Assembly: GCF_010093535.1 (NCBI RefSeq)
Contig: NW_022985231.1
Span: forward strand, 1-64,000
Length of the DNA: 64,000 nt
Reading direction: 5' to 3'
Origin: Lindgomyces ingoldianus
Taxonomy: Eukaryota; Ascomycota; Dothideomycetes; Pleosporales; Lindgomycetaceae
This document shows positions 11,151 to 21,830 of this stretch, in pieces. The notes under the pieces were generated by a model. It was not told the origin of the DNA. It searched no databases and saw nothing but the letters and a program-made list of their open reading frames with translations. How positions within the stretch are numbered: position 1 is the first letter of the stretch; every line of letters begins with the position of its first letter. The translations under genes and the position numbers were made by a program.

Positions 11151-11650
11151 AGTGTTTGGATATATAAATGAGATGAGCTTGAGAAGGCTTTGAGGAAAAT
11201 AAAGGGATTGAGATGAAAATGACAGCGGCTAGAAGTGCCTGCCCGCCTTTCTTTTTATGGGTCGTCCTTCGCTATGAAGGGCCTCGCGAGGCATTCCAAT
11301 GGCGTTTCATGAAGCATACCGAACAACTACAGCTTCTTCAGGATCGGAAGTGCTACCGAGACTCCGTGGCTAGAGCTGTGGGTGTGGAACTGAGGAGTGT
11401 GAGGAGCAGAGGAAGAGCTTCTCCGAAAGCGGTCGGCGCTCTGAAGCCCCGATCTGATCGGAGCTCCGCAGCTCTCATACTCACGGAAGACCATGATCCT
11501 TTGACTCTCTCCGACTTTGGCTCTGCCTGCCATGCTTCCCTCAGCTCTAGGTTACGTTGCTATCCGTTCCCTTACTCTAACGATGGCTATGCATGGCCCC
11601 AATCCCTTAAATGGGGATCCGTCGACGACCCCTCCTCAGCATAGCACATC
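11151..11650. promoter_or_regulatory. Divergent promoter region of the second SDR and the AtuA-like gene
   Basis: The 500 bp separate two start codons pointing away from each other. A run TATATAAAT at 11160-11168 is very near the SDR start. A plus-strand open frame at 11213-11644 has no recognisable content and I treat it as chance. Confidence 0.45.
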
Positions 11651-13690
11651 ATGTCTTTCCTCGCGACCCTTCCTGCCAAGCTAGTCAATGGTAATAGCAG
11701 CGATGCCACAAATGACGAAACTCTTATTAATGGCCACAAACGCCCAGTCCGAATCGCGGGTGCCTCAGGTGGCTTCTCGGATCGCCAGCGCGCCATCAGC
11801 TCGCTTGCAAAACTCGACGTCGACGTAATAGTTGGCGATTGGCTCTCTGAATGCACAATGACACTGCACGGGGCTCAAAAGGTGGATAATGAGAAACTTC
11901 GCGCCCAAGGCAAGCTGATGGAGGAACCTGTCGGTCTTTTCGATCCAACCTTCATTGAAAACTTATCCCCTGCTTTGGCAGACATCGCGCGCAAAGGAAT
12001 TAAGGTCGCTGTAAATGCAGGAGCATGCGATACAGAACTCCTTGCGCGGACTGTAGAGAAAGAAGTGAAGAGACAGGGCTTAGATCTCAAAGTTGCTTAT
12101 GTGGAAGGAGACGAGGTTACGGATACGGTCAACAGGTTGATCAAGCAGGGCGAGAAGTTCACGAGTCTTATGACTGGGGAGGACTTGAAAGACTGGGGAT
12201 ACACTCCCATATACTCGCAATGCTACCTTGGTGGAGCTGGGATTGCTGAAGCCCTCAAGAATGGGGCTGACATTGTTGTATGCGGTCGTGTCGCAGATGC
12301 AGCACCCGCTGTTGGAGGTGAGTCTCGGATGATCAAACCCAGGTTTCTGAAGCTGATCCATTGTAGCTGGCATGTGGTGGCACGACTGGAATCGAGACAA
12401 GGACTTTGATCAGATTGCGGGGAGCCTGATTTGCGGCCATCTCATTGAATGTGCGGCGTATGTGTGTGGCGGCTACTTTTCTGGTTTCAAGAGGCTCATG
12501 GATGGTTGCACCAACCTTGGATTCCCCATTTCCGAGCTCTATGCGGATGGAAGTTGCGCCATCGAGAAGGAACCTGGTACTGGCGGCGAAGTATGTGAAA
12601 CCAAACATCTCTATAGTCATTGACACTTACGACGATATAGGTTTCTGTCGGCACTGTCGCCTCTCAACTACTCTACGAAATTCAGGGGCCTCTCTATTTT
12701 GGCTCGGACGTCACGGCGAATATCGAAGGTGTCGTTATGACCGAGGAGGGAAAAGACCGCGTCCGCGTCACCGGTGTGAAAGGTCTCCCACCACCCACAA
12801 CTACCAAAGTCGGCATGACGGCAGTAGGCGGCTACCAAGCCGAGTTCCACGTCTACATCTGTGGGATAGATCTGGAGGCTAAGGCTGAATGGATCGAGAA
12901 GCAGATTCGATATTCCGCTGGAGATGCGGTGAAAGAGCTCTCTTGCTTCAAATTTAGCCTGAATGGATACTGCCCGGACAACCCAAGGAATCAAGACGTT
13001 GCTACATGCGATCTGCGCATCTTTGTGCAAACCAAGAACAAGAAATTAGTTGATAAGTCGACACTCGATGTTCCTGGCTTCAATCGATGGTGCATGGACA
13101 ACGGTCTCCAAGGGTGCCCTGGGTGGACGCTGGGCAACGACCAGCGTCAATCCGAAGGGAAGATTTACTACGAGTACTACGTTGCTTTGCTTGCTCAGTC
13201 AGAAGTTCAGCATCGTGTTGTCCTCCCTTGGCTCAATAGCAAGACACTTGACGTGCGTCCGCCAGCCAGGATGAAGGAATATCCTCGCGACCAGCCTAGC
13301 TATGAGACGACAGATCCAGTTGATCTGAAGCAGTACGGACCTACGACTCGAGGACCAATGGGCTGGGTCGTAGGAGGCCGGTCCGGTGACAAGGCTTCAG
13401 ATGCTAATGTCGGCTTCTATGTTCGCCATGACGATGAATGGGACTGGCTTCGTTCCTTACTTACAATACCGAAGATCCAGTATCTACTTGATGAGGAATA
13501 CAAGGGCGGCAAGATTGAGCGCTTTGAGATTCCTGGCATTCGAGCTGTTCATTTCTTGCTGAGAGACCACCTTGACCGTGGCTTCAATTCGACCAGTACC
13601 TACGATACACTAGGGAAGAATGTGGGCGAATATTTGCGGAGCAAGTGGGTGGATATTCCGAACAAATTCCTCTCCCGAGGTCGATTTTGA
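11651..13690 (+). CDS. DUF1446/AtuA-like acyclic terpene utilisation family protein
   Basis: Three exons (11651-12317, 12367-12590, 12641-13690; introns 49 and 50 bp) encode 646 residues. After a short leader the DUF1446 domain begins at PVRIAGASGGFSDR, with VDVIVGDWLSECTM, KVAVNAGACDTELL, DIVVCGRVADAAP, GMWWHDWNRDKDFDQ and CGHLIECAAYVCGGYF, all typical of the family. The last roughly 120 residues (MGWVVGGRSGDKASDANVG) match the separate AtuA ferredoxin-like domain often encoded next to bacterial AtuA; here both parts are one polypeptide. AtuA belongs to the Pseudomonas citronellol/geraniol operon, but its biochemical role is unknown. Its place between an SDR and a regulator, near a biotin-dependent carboxylase, echoes the content of bacterial atu loci. 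Cytosolic by lack of signals. Confidence 0.9.
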
Positions 13691-13976
13691 GTGATTTTCA
13701 TAGCGGGGTGAAATTGATATTCATTCAAATGACGTTTTCCACCTTCTCGACGCGTTTGCTTGGTATTCCCATTCCAGAAGACTTGCACTCAGGGTCTGCT
13801 CCAACACCGCTTAACCTTTTCCCCCCTGAATCTGGGGCCCCGCCTTCCTGAGCTTTAGCTTCGTCGATCATTCCTCGCGCTAAGGAACGCGATTTCGAAC
13901 CCCATTCTTTTTCAGATGTCAACTGCCTCTTCATAATCCGTTGCATTTCCTCAGACCCTGCATAACGACATTCATA

Positions 13977-16497
13977 ATGAGTTCCTCGGTAGATACAGAA
14001 TTCTCGGCCAGACGGCGAAGGCGCGCCTCAATGGCCTGCCTTTCATGCCGAAAGAGCCGCATCCGGGTAAGTGTCACGTCGTCATGTGCAAAAGCATTGC
14101 TAACGGTGGACAGTGCAAGGTTGAGTCAGGACAGAAGGCATGTAGTCAGTGCCAGCAAACGGAGACGGAGTGCACTTTTGATGCAAGGGATGGTCGCAAG
14201 AAGTGAGCATTCACCAACTCCTAAATTCATCAACAATTTCGGTTAGCTCACACGTGCTCAGTCGTGCGAACTCGAAGGCGGTAGCGAACGAACTCAGCAA
14301 GCGGATTCAGCACCTCGAAAGCTTGCTCAAGGAAACTGGACATGGACATGCCATTCCAGACGCCCCGACTCCATTGGAGCATCTGCATGATCAGCACCCA
14401 CATCCCATGGAAACCGATTCAGAGTCCCAGTCTACACCCTGCTACGATGACGAACCCCCTCCCTACCCCGAAGCGCCACAATCTACACGTGGATCACAGC
14501 CTCATGATGCTTCAGCGCACAGTAAGGCCATCATTGGGAAGCTTGCCCCTCGACCCGTCAAGTTTGACATGGCTTCTGGCCGTGTTCGATTCTTCGGTCC
14601 AACAACAAACATGCACATTCTCTCACGGTCAACATCAGATCCTAGCAAAAACTCCGAAAGCTTCTGGCCAATCTCCACACTTGTCAGGGATCTCTCGCCC
14701 GAGACCCATGACTATATCATCGATCTTTTCTTCGATCATCACAACTCGGCTTTGCACATCGTCCACAAATGGGCATTTCTCGATGATTTGAAGGAGGGTG
14801 GGACCCAATTCTATTCGAATTTCTTGCACATGTGCATGTTGGCTGAGGGATATCGGTACGCGGACAAGTCGAGAGCAGATCTCAAAAAGCTTGCTTGTCC
14901 GGGTCCAGATTCTTCAACGTTCCATACCAAGGCTAAAAAGATGGCCGAACTTGAGCTGGTGAAGCCTGGAGGTGTGCCGTCAATCCAAGCCTTCTTTCTT
15001 CTTGGAGATTTAGAGGTTGGGATTGGGCGTGATGACACTGGGTGGATGTATGCAGGAATGGCTTTCCGGCTGCTGTTCGACGTCGGCCTTCATGTGGACC
15101 CGAGCGAGATACATCTGACTGAACGAGAAGTGCAGATCCGCCATATGGTATTGTGGGCATGCATTTTGAACGATGTGTAAGTCCAGCTATTCGTGTATCA
15201 GATCATTCGCTTACTCCAGCAGGTATTGGTCTCTCTACCTCGGTCGCCCTACCATGTTAAAAGCTTCAGACATGGCTCCAGCATGCTTAAATAAGGACTT
15301 TGATCGCCTCATCGAAAGCCAAACCCGGACTTATGCATACGAGAAGACGATCGAGACACGCGTTTACGAGGCGCTACTGCAGCTGATGGATCTGCTCGAG
15401 CCATTGTGCGAGACAAGAGACCTTAGGAAGAATCTAAAGCCAGCGGATGCGTACTTAAAGATTGCGACTCTCGACAGGCGGCTGAATAATTGGTATGCTG
15501 ATCTCCCCGACCGCCTCCGCTGGATACCCGACAATATTCGAACTGCACCGGCTTCCTTTTTTGTTCTTCAGTGAGTACCACATCATTCCTCCCAAACTTT
15601 ACGAGACTAATTCGATGGCCTCACAGCACACAATACCACACCGCGCTTATACTCCTCCACCGCACATTCCCAACTCAACCCCCACAAACGCAAACGGCCC
15701 GACACTCCGGCTCAACTCACTTCTCCACACTCTCCCGCACTGTATGCGTCTCCAACGCCGAACAAGTTGCAGAAATCATCTCGCAATACCGTAAACGGTT
15801 TGATATCAGGAGGATCTTCGTCACCGGCCTCCAACACGTCGGAACTTCCGCAACAGCCCTGATGGCCGAAGTCAGCATGCTGCAGAACGATCAAGACAGC
15901 GGGGAGCGTAGCCGGCTATTAGAACACTTGCACGACCTACGAAACGCAATGCGTGAAATGAGTGAAATGTATCAGCCGGCGGTTTTAATGGCTACCGTCG
16001 TGGGCCACTTCATCCGTGACTCTGGAGACATGCGTCAGGAAGACGCGATGAATGTTGGCACACAAACTAACATCCCGCTTGGCTCCTCCTCCTCCTCAAC
16101 TACCACTTCCATATCAACCTCCAAACACCCTAGCATCCTCACCGCCCCAAACTCATCCCGCGCCACCCGCGCCAGCACCCTCGCTCCCCCTGACTCCACT
16201 CAACCCTCTAGCTCCTTTGCATCTTCCTCCAGCCAACTCTACACTCGTGGTACCGTAACCCCCATCAACGGCCCTAGCTATTATTTCCAAAATAGTGGGA
16301 ATGATAGCAGCTTCGATGGAAGAGGAGGTTTGCCGTTTTTGCCAAGTAGTTGGTTCGAGGAAATGAATTGGGAAGAGGATACGGAATTTTTGAATTTGAT
16401 GGGTTTGAAGGATTTGCAGGCAGTGGCGGGCGCCGGCGGGATAGTATTGATGGATGCCTTCGAGGGATTGGAGGCGGGGGGTTTGTATGATGGGTGA
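13977..16497 (+). CDS. Zn2Cys6 fungal transcription factor
   Basis: Five exons (13977-14066, 14114-14202, 14247-15176, 15223-15570, 15627-16497; introns 47, 44, 46 and 56 bp) encode 775 residues. The zinc cluster spans residues 24-50: CLSCRKSRIRCK, then ACSQCQ and TECTF, split by the first intron. A linker and short coiled coil follow (NELSKRIQHLESLLKE). The fungal-specific regulatory domain covers about 200-480, with DLFFDHHNSALHIVHKWAFL near 215, GMAFRLLFDVGLH, and YWSLYLGRPTML after intron 3. The C-terminal 200 residues are Ser/Thr-rich and then acidic (WEEDTEFLNLMG), a possible activation region. It sits 286 bp downstream of the AtuA-like gene and is the best candidate regulator of the cluster. 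An upstream in-frame ATG at 13941 would add 12 residues. Confidence 0.9.
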
Positions 16498-17164
16498 GAT
16501 GAGGGAGGGGGAAAGAAAGAGAGAGGTGAGCTAGAAGTTGGTTTGATACCCTGGGTAATGTGTACACGCTTTATAATTCGCGGAACTCGTGATGTGTTGC
16601 ATGAATTATTGTCTTCCGCCGTCTAAGTGATGTCGATGCCTTGATTCGATGGTGGTTGGTGGTGTTTGGAATTCTTTCGACTGCTGCTTCATATTCATAC
16701 TCCCACACGCCGTCAGCGTAGAAGGGTTTCATCTTAAATTGGACCATTGGCATTTTGCTCTATCATTTCAGTCAGCCATTCTTTTGGATTAACGGCGTGG
16801 CCGTTCCCGTCCCTTGCATCTCTCAATATCAACGAAATGGAATGGGGCAGCATGATTCCAAAGGATATCTGTTGCCTCATCTCCAGCCTTGGAGCTATCG
16901 CTTCTTGATGGTCCCAATATGGCATACAGGCGGCATTTAGTGCGGCCTAAGCGGCGAACTTATTGCAGAGTTTCATCGATCGATACCACAGCCGGTGACA
17001 TAGAGCTGGGATCGACTACTTCTTTAACTGCTATAAGGGTCGTGCCTCTCGACGACGATAGCAACTCCCTTTTGCATAGACACGAGCCGGCGTAAGATGC
17101 AAGCCGATGGAACGAAATTTCCAGTTCAAAACATAAACCTCATGCTAGTGAGGAGCCTGCAAAA
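16498..17164 (-). other. Region with an unassigned minus-strand open frame
   Basis: The minus strand holds a coherent-looking stretch (16925-16734, MPYWDHQEAIAPRLEMRQ...) preceded by a plausible TTAG acceptor and followed in another frame by VQFKMKPFYADGVWEYEYEA (16747-16571). I do not recognise a family. Codon-like quality is moderate. It may be part of a decayed gene next to the cullin relic rather than a working gene. Confidence 0.25.
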
Positions 17165-17770
17165 CCGCATTGTAGAAGGTGGAGAATCGCTCGTATGCTT
17201 TAACGATGAGCTAAGGAGGTACGAAAGGCGTTGTGGGTGGATTTAAGGCCCAGAAGTCCATTTCAAGAATTTGATATGTGGCATCAACATTATGCTTGAT
17301 CTCCTCTCTGCCATTAGAGCCACTCAGCCAGTGCCTGTACGCAGTGTTAAGATCTTTAGAAATCTACATGTCCTGGAATGTTAGTTACAGATTGTTCGTG
17401 TACTCGAAACCACAAGCTGCTTTCAGCTTGTTGATCATGCTCGTCTCGGCGTTGTTAGATGCGGATGTGATTTGCATCAGACCCTTGGCCAACATAGACG
17501 AGTAGAACTACTGGAAGACTTTCTTGTCATCAATAGACTTGAAGACTGTCATTATCCGTGTGAGAGAATTTTTCATATCGCCGTCCTCGGTAATATTGGT
17601 GCCCAGCTTCTTCAGCAAGGTGTCAGTGTGCTTGGCGAGAAGTTCGGGTGACTGGTAGGAGTGGGAGGCACCTGCTTGGGTAGATCTAGTGAGTGAATGT
17701 TAATGTGGCAATGGGAAGACCTAGGCGGTTTTTGGGGTACCTGCATGCAAATTTTAAGAAGGCGGGGAGC
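17165..17770 (-). pseudogene. Cullin pseudogene (CUL1/Cdc53-like fragment)
   Basis: Reading the minus strand in one frame gives clear cullin-homology-domain sequence: SPELLAKHTDTLLKKLG, [37 protein letters not shown]-stop-LTFQDM-stop-ISKDLN and LNPPTTPFVPP-stop. Four in-frame stops interrupt about 170 residues. Three of them replace residues that are glutamine in cullins (CAA or CAG to TAA or TAG). An intron with GT-AG ends (17686-17740) is still visible, so this came from a DNA-level copy, not a processed transcript. Both ends are missing: no N-terminal helical repeats upstream and no neddylation/WHB domain downstream. Similarity fades after FYNAVLQAP near 17165. Confidence 0.8.
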
Positions 17771-18125
17771 ATGAGAGACCGGGTTAAATAGTCTACAGCG
17801 ACAACCCAAGGCGGCTGCGAATGATGTAGGCCTTTGGGGAAGCGTTGCTGGCGCTGTTAGTGGATCACGGGGCTCCGTCTATGCCTTGGTAATGCTTGCA
17901 ATTCGGACTGACAAACTGAAAAAAGAGTCCTATGAAGAAAAAGATAAAGAAAAAGATTTGGAAATATTATAATTTAAAGCTAAATTGATGGATGGAAGTA
18001 AATAAATAAATGTTGGTTCATCTAAGGTCCAGTGCGCGTTTGTGTCGGCGCAGAAGACAACACATGTTTTTACAAGCAATCAGAGAAAAAGTATATCTAC
18101 ACGCCCGACTTACGGCGTCGCCCAC
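17771..18125. other. Non-coding interval, AT-rich part at 17920-18010
   Basis: No gene is supported. An A-rich segment (about 17925-18010) lies just downstream of the stop of the next minus-strand gene. Confidence 0.35.
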
Positions 18126-18896
18126 TTACGAGCCTCCGGATACAGCAGCAGTAATCATCATGATCTGTACCGTCCTCCTACGATCAACTTCTTTCTTCAA
18201 CATCAGCAAGCAAGTGGCAACAACGACATCCTCACTCAACCCCTCCTTCCCTCCAACATCTTCACCAAGCACTAACTCTCCTCCATTGCCCGCACTACAG
18301 CTCTTACTGCCCTCAGTCCTCGTCTGACTGTTCCTAATTAACGCCGCAAGTCTCTTCCCACCCATACTCAACACAAGCGCTGTTCCCTTCTTCCCCTCGT
18401 CGCCAAACCCCTTCGCACGTTTGTACTCCCATTCAAAACTCCTCCCATCAGGCATGATGAATTTCTGACTCCTGGACGTCCATTTCGATGCCGTTTTAAT
18501 CTCCGCATCTTCTCCAAGAAGATGTAACACAGGATCCCGGCCCGGGCCGAAGAAATACGTCGTTGCAATACTCTGCTTCTCGTCCGCATTGCTCAAAACG
18601 CAGTTCCCTGAGTTGCGTTGCGCGCGTGTAGATAGATATGCAAGGCTACCATCGGCATTGTGGATGCTGATTTGGAGTTCTTTTAGGGGAAGGGGAAGGC
18701 GAAGGACTGGGGTCCCTTTGGTATTTATATGGAGTGATTTCGCGGGTTGGAAGGCGGTATCAGGGGAGAGGGTTGTGCCACTAGTGATGGAGACAGAGTC
18801 TGAGGATATCAGCTCTTGTTTCTCCTTGTCGGAGAGCGTTTTGATGTCGACAGGCGGCTTCTCGAGATGGTTTGCGGTGAGGGTTGTAGTGCTCAT
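18126..18896 (-). CDS. Hypothetical fungal protein, 256 aa, single exon
   Basis: An uninterrupted frame of 256 residues begins MSTTTLTANHLEKPP and ends VSGGS. The N-terminal 45 residues are polar and probably disordered. The middle is beta-rich (LRLPLPLKELQISIHNADGSLAYLSTRA, YFFGPGRDPVLHLL, FIMPDGRSFEWEYKRAKGFG) followed by a segment like KKGTALVLSMGGKRLAALIRN, resembling a single-domain barrel of the type seen in tubby-like or DUF6593-type fungal proteins; this resemblance is an impression, not a match I can verify. The C-terminal part (VVVATCLLMLKKEVDRRRTVQIMMITAAVSG) is amphipathic. No signal peptide. The long regular frame and codon quality support a real gene. Confidence 0.7.
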   Translation of the reverse strand: MSTTTLTANHLEKPPVDIKTLSDKEKQELISSDSVSITSGTTLSPDTAFQPAKSLHINTKGTPVLRLPLPLKELQISIHNADGSLAYLSTRAQRNSGNCVLSNADEKQSIATTYFFGPGRDPVLHLLGEDAEIKTASKWTSRSQKFIMPDGRSFEWEYKRAKGFGDEGKKGTALVLSMGGKRLAALIRNSQTRTEGSKSCSAGNGGELVLGEDVGGKEGLSEDVVVATCLLMLKKEVDRRRTVQIMMITAAVSGGS

Positions 18897-20530
18897 CGTT
18901 GCGGTTGCTCGAAGTTAATGTGGGTTGGACTGTGCTGTGTGTGCTGCGCTATGTAAGTTAATCCTGTAAGTGACCATCTCGAATCATCCAGCATCAAAGA
19001 CACCTTTATACAAGCCATTGTGACGGCAAAGCTGAGCTGTAAAGGGATGATACCGGTGTGCGCGTGCGATGCGACGACTTGCAAGGCGTTCATGAGGTTG
19101 ACTTTTGAGGCTTGGTGGGCGGGCATGACGCTTGATCGACACCTTGGCTCGTATTTCGCATTCGATCGTATCGTTTCGCATGTGGCCATTGGATGGGCCA
19201 GGGCGTTTTGAAAGCCGGTTTACCGACGTCATTGGCATCTTTGAGTTGCTATCAGTGGTGGCAGTGCACAAACTATTTGTTTTGAGTAGTTACCACACAA
19301 CTCTTTAGTTATTGCGCTATCAGAACGATGCCATTAGCGGTGCTTCTAAGATGACCTTGAATCTCCAGTCGGCGAATTCGAAGGGCTTGTTATAGCAATG
19401 AATCGCAAGTCCCACATCTAAGTTTTGGCCCAAATAGCATCGAAGTGTTAGAAGCACTCTATGGAGAATCTCAGAATTCATTTCGTGTTGGGCCCAAGAT
19501 CAGCACTTCTGCCTTCCCTCTGCTTCTCTTTCACTCAGTTTAGCTCTTCGTCATCCGAAACACACATCGGAGTGGGAGACTCGAGACGCGGTGAAAAGTC
19601 ATGCCGCGTGCCCATGCAATTCATTCTGAGCGTTTCATCTTGGATGCCTTGCTCGGCCTCAGAGTTCTTCCATGTCTGCCGCCCAAATCGACCACACGCC
19701 TGTCCACCCCAGGGAGACTAACGCCAGACGTGTGGCTTGCATTGCATTGTACTATTGTTCATGGAAGCACTGTTGGTTTTGGGTACCTGTCTGTAAGAGT
19801 AATTATCATAGAACTAGTTTTATAAGCTTTCTTCAGCCTCCTTTGAGACTACAACAAGGGTGTTTGGGCAATGGGACTTGTTAGATTCTGTACTGACTGA
19901 GATGGCGTGCTGCGGGATTAGGAAATGTACTACCGTGTGATACAAGATCTCGCGCTAAGTAAACTTTAGACAGGCAAGCTGAGGTTCTCGAAGGCTCTAA
20001 GTAGTCTAACTCCATACCTCGCCATATCTGCGGCTAATCTCTTAGAAATACGTTGAATCAAAGTTTTAGGTTGTACCTGGCAGACGCTCATTTCACTAGT
20101 AACTATGTTTTTGTGAGCATGATGTTAGGTGATTAAATATACAACATATTTGCACCTACTACGGAGCATTAACATGTTGGATTTGATTAGTCAAACCTGC
20201 TACTGGAATCAGGAACAGCATTAACAGGATCCAAATCGTAATTCATCACAGACAAGCAATGTCAAATCTAATCGAGCATTAAGCTTATCTATCTAAACAA
20301 ACCCTAGATCCTCTGTTGCCTAAGGAGCGAATGTCTCAACTATGTTTCAGTCGCATCCATCGTTCCAGAAAATTCCCCGAGGGGCTAGTGCAGATTTCCA
20401 TACTGATCCTTTTCACTTTCCTACTCTGGAAGCCACATCTCGTCCCTTGATTGCAAAGTGTGGCTTGCAACCCGCTGAACTATATCCTTGTTTTTTGGCG
20501 AATCCGCGTCGCAAATCGGCAACGTCTAGA
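18897..20530. other. Long intergenic region, no supported gene
   Basis: Contains the promoter of the minus-strand gene ending upstream at 18896 and the downstream region of the GDSL gene. Only short open frames without recognisable content are present. No repeat structure or RNA gene was recognised. Confidence 0.4.
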
Positions 20531-21830
20531 TCAAATGAGAGCTAAGCCCAACCGAATTACGCAGAGATACACCACCGCCCATTTCCAATTCGTCATTGGG
20601 AGCAACATCACGCGTGAAGATGCTCCTTGAAATACGGTAGGATTTGTAGAGGAGTTGCCTCCATTTCCGGTTACGGCCTCGGAGTTCATGAGCATGACAG
20701 AGATTTCGGCAGCCATGGTGTCGTGAATAGGTGGAGTGGGATGCAGGGAGTCGAGCCAGAAGTATTCATTTTGCGGAATTTGGCAGGTTGCGTTGAATGT
20801 GGATTCGTTGTAGGTGCGGCTGTGGAGATGTTAGTAGAAGCGTTGATTAGCGTTGATGAAGATCTCCTTTCCAAGCAGGCCAAATAGAAAGTGAGGGTTG
20901 TGAGGGGTAAAAAATGAAAAGTAGACAAACCGTGAATAAGAGAAACAAAACCCCGTCGTATTTTTAAGTCCCTCTGTCTCCGGCTTCACATCCGGTTTAT
21001 CCAAGACCTGATTAAACAGGGTAAAAGTATCGTAAAAGAACGCTGTGACATCTGTATGCTGCTGCACAAGCCGCTGCACCATATTCATGATCCTCATATT
21101 AAAGTCTGCAATGGCTACTCTTTCCATCTCGACAAATTGCGCTGACATGCTGCCTTGGTTCATCGTAAGCGGACTCCGATGGACTGCCGGGACGCTGAGA
21201 AACAAGAAGTTACGTGCACCAGCAGCATAGAGCTCGTTGACGAGACTATTGTAAGATGCAATAATGGCGCTGTGGATCGTACTGTTGCCCGTTTGGTATG
21301 TTCCGGTGACATCATTGATGCCGAAGAAGGATGCGAAAAGCGTGTTGTCGGACTTCCAAGTCGCTTTGCTGGTGTTGTTTTGCGCATAATTAGGCAGGAA
21401 GAATTCGTGAACTTGTTGTTTCATGGGCCGAAACCGGTTTGGTGTAATAGAGCCGTCGACGACAGCACCAGGGAAGGCGAAATTGTAGGTTGAGACGACG
21501 GAGGCATTGTAGGTGAGAGAGAGGAAGTCGACCCAGTTCCGACCGTTGGAGAATGTTAGACCCCTGGAATTGTCAGCTTTGACCGATATATGAAAGAAAA
21601 AGGCTCAGAGCATGTAGGGTTCCATACGGAAAGGCAGGGTTCCCCAAAGGGTTAGCGGTGTTGGGCTGCGTGCCATTGATGTTGAACCCTGTTGCTGTGT
21701 ATGAATCGCCGAAGATGAAGAGGTTAGATATTTTATCGAACCCAAGCCAGTTTGCGGATTGTGAATCCTGCGCTTGGATTTGGGGTAAAATAGAGAGAGA
21801 AATGAAAAGACATGTTCGAAGGGCGAACAT
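20531..21830 (-). CDS. Secreted GDSL/SGNH family esterase-lipase
   Basis: Three exons (21830-21628, 21563-20931, 20819-20531; introns 64 and 111 bp) give 374 residues. A signal peptide (MFALRTCLFISLSILPQIQAQ) is followed by block I, LFIFGDSYTATG, containing the catalytic serine; SNGRNWVDFL; block III-like FASFFGINDVTG; and block V WLDSLHPTPPIHDTMA with the catalytic Asp and His. These features define a secreted acetylesterase or lipase of the SGNH type, probably acting on plant polysaccharide acetyl groups or lipids. Many NxS/T sites are present. The last about 25 residues are hydrophobic after a Ser/Asn-rich stretch (VTGNGGNSSTNPT), which suggests a GPI anchor. A start 17 codons upstream exists but would hide the signal peptide. 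Confidence 0.9.

Noticed and set aside
11213..11644. 143-residue plus-strand frame upstream of the AtuA-like gene
   Set aside because: No similarity or start context; it lies in the shared promoter region.
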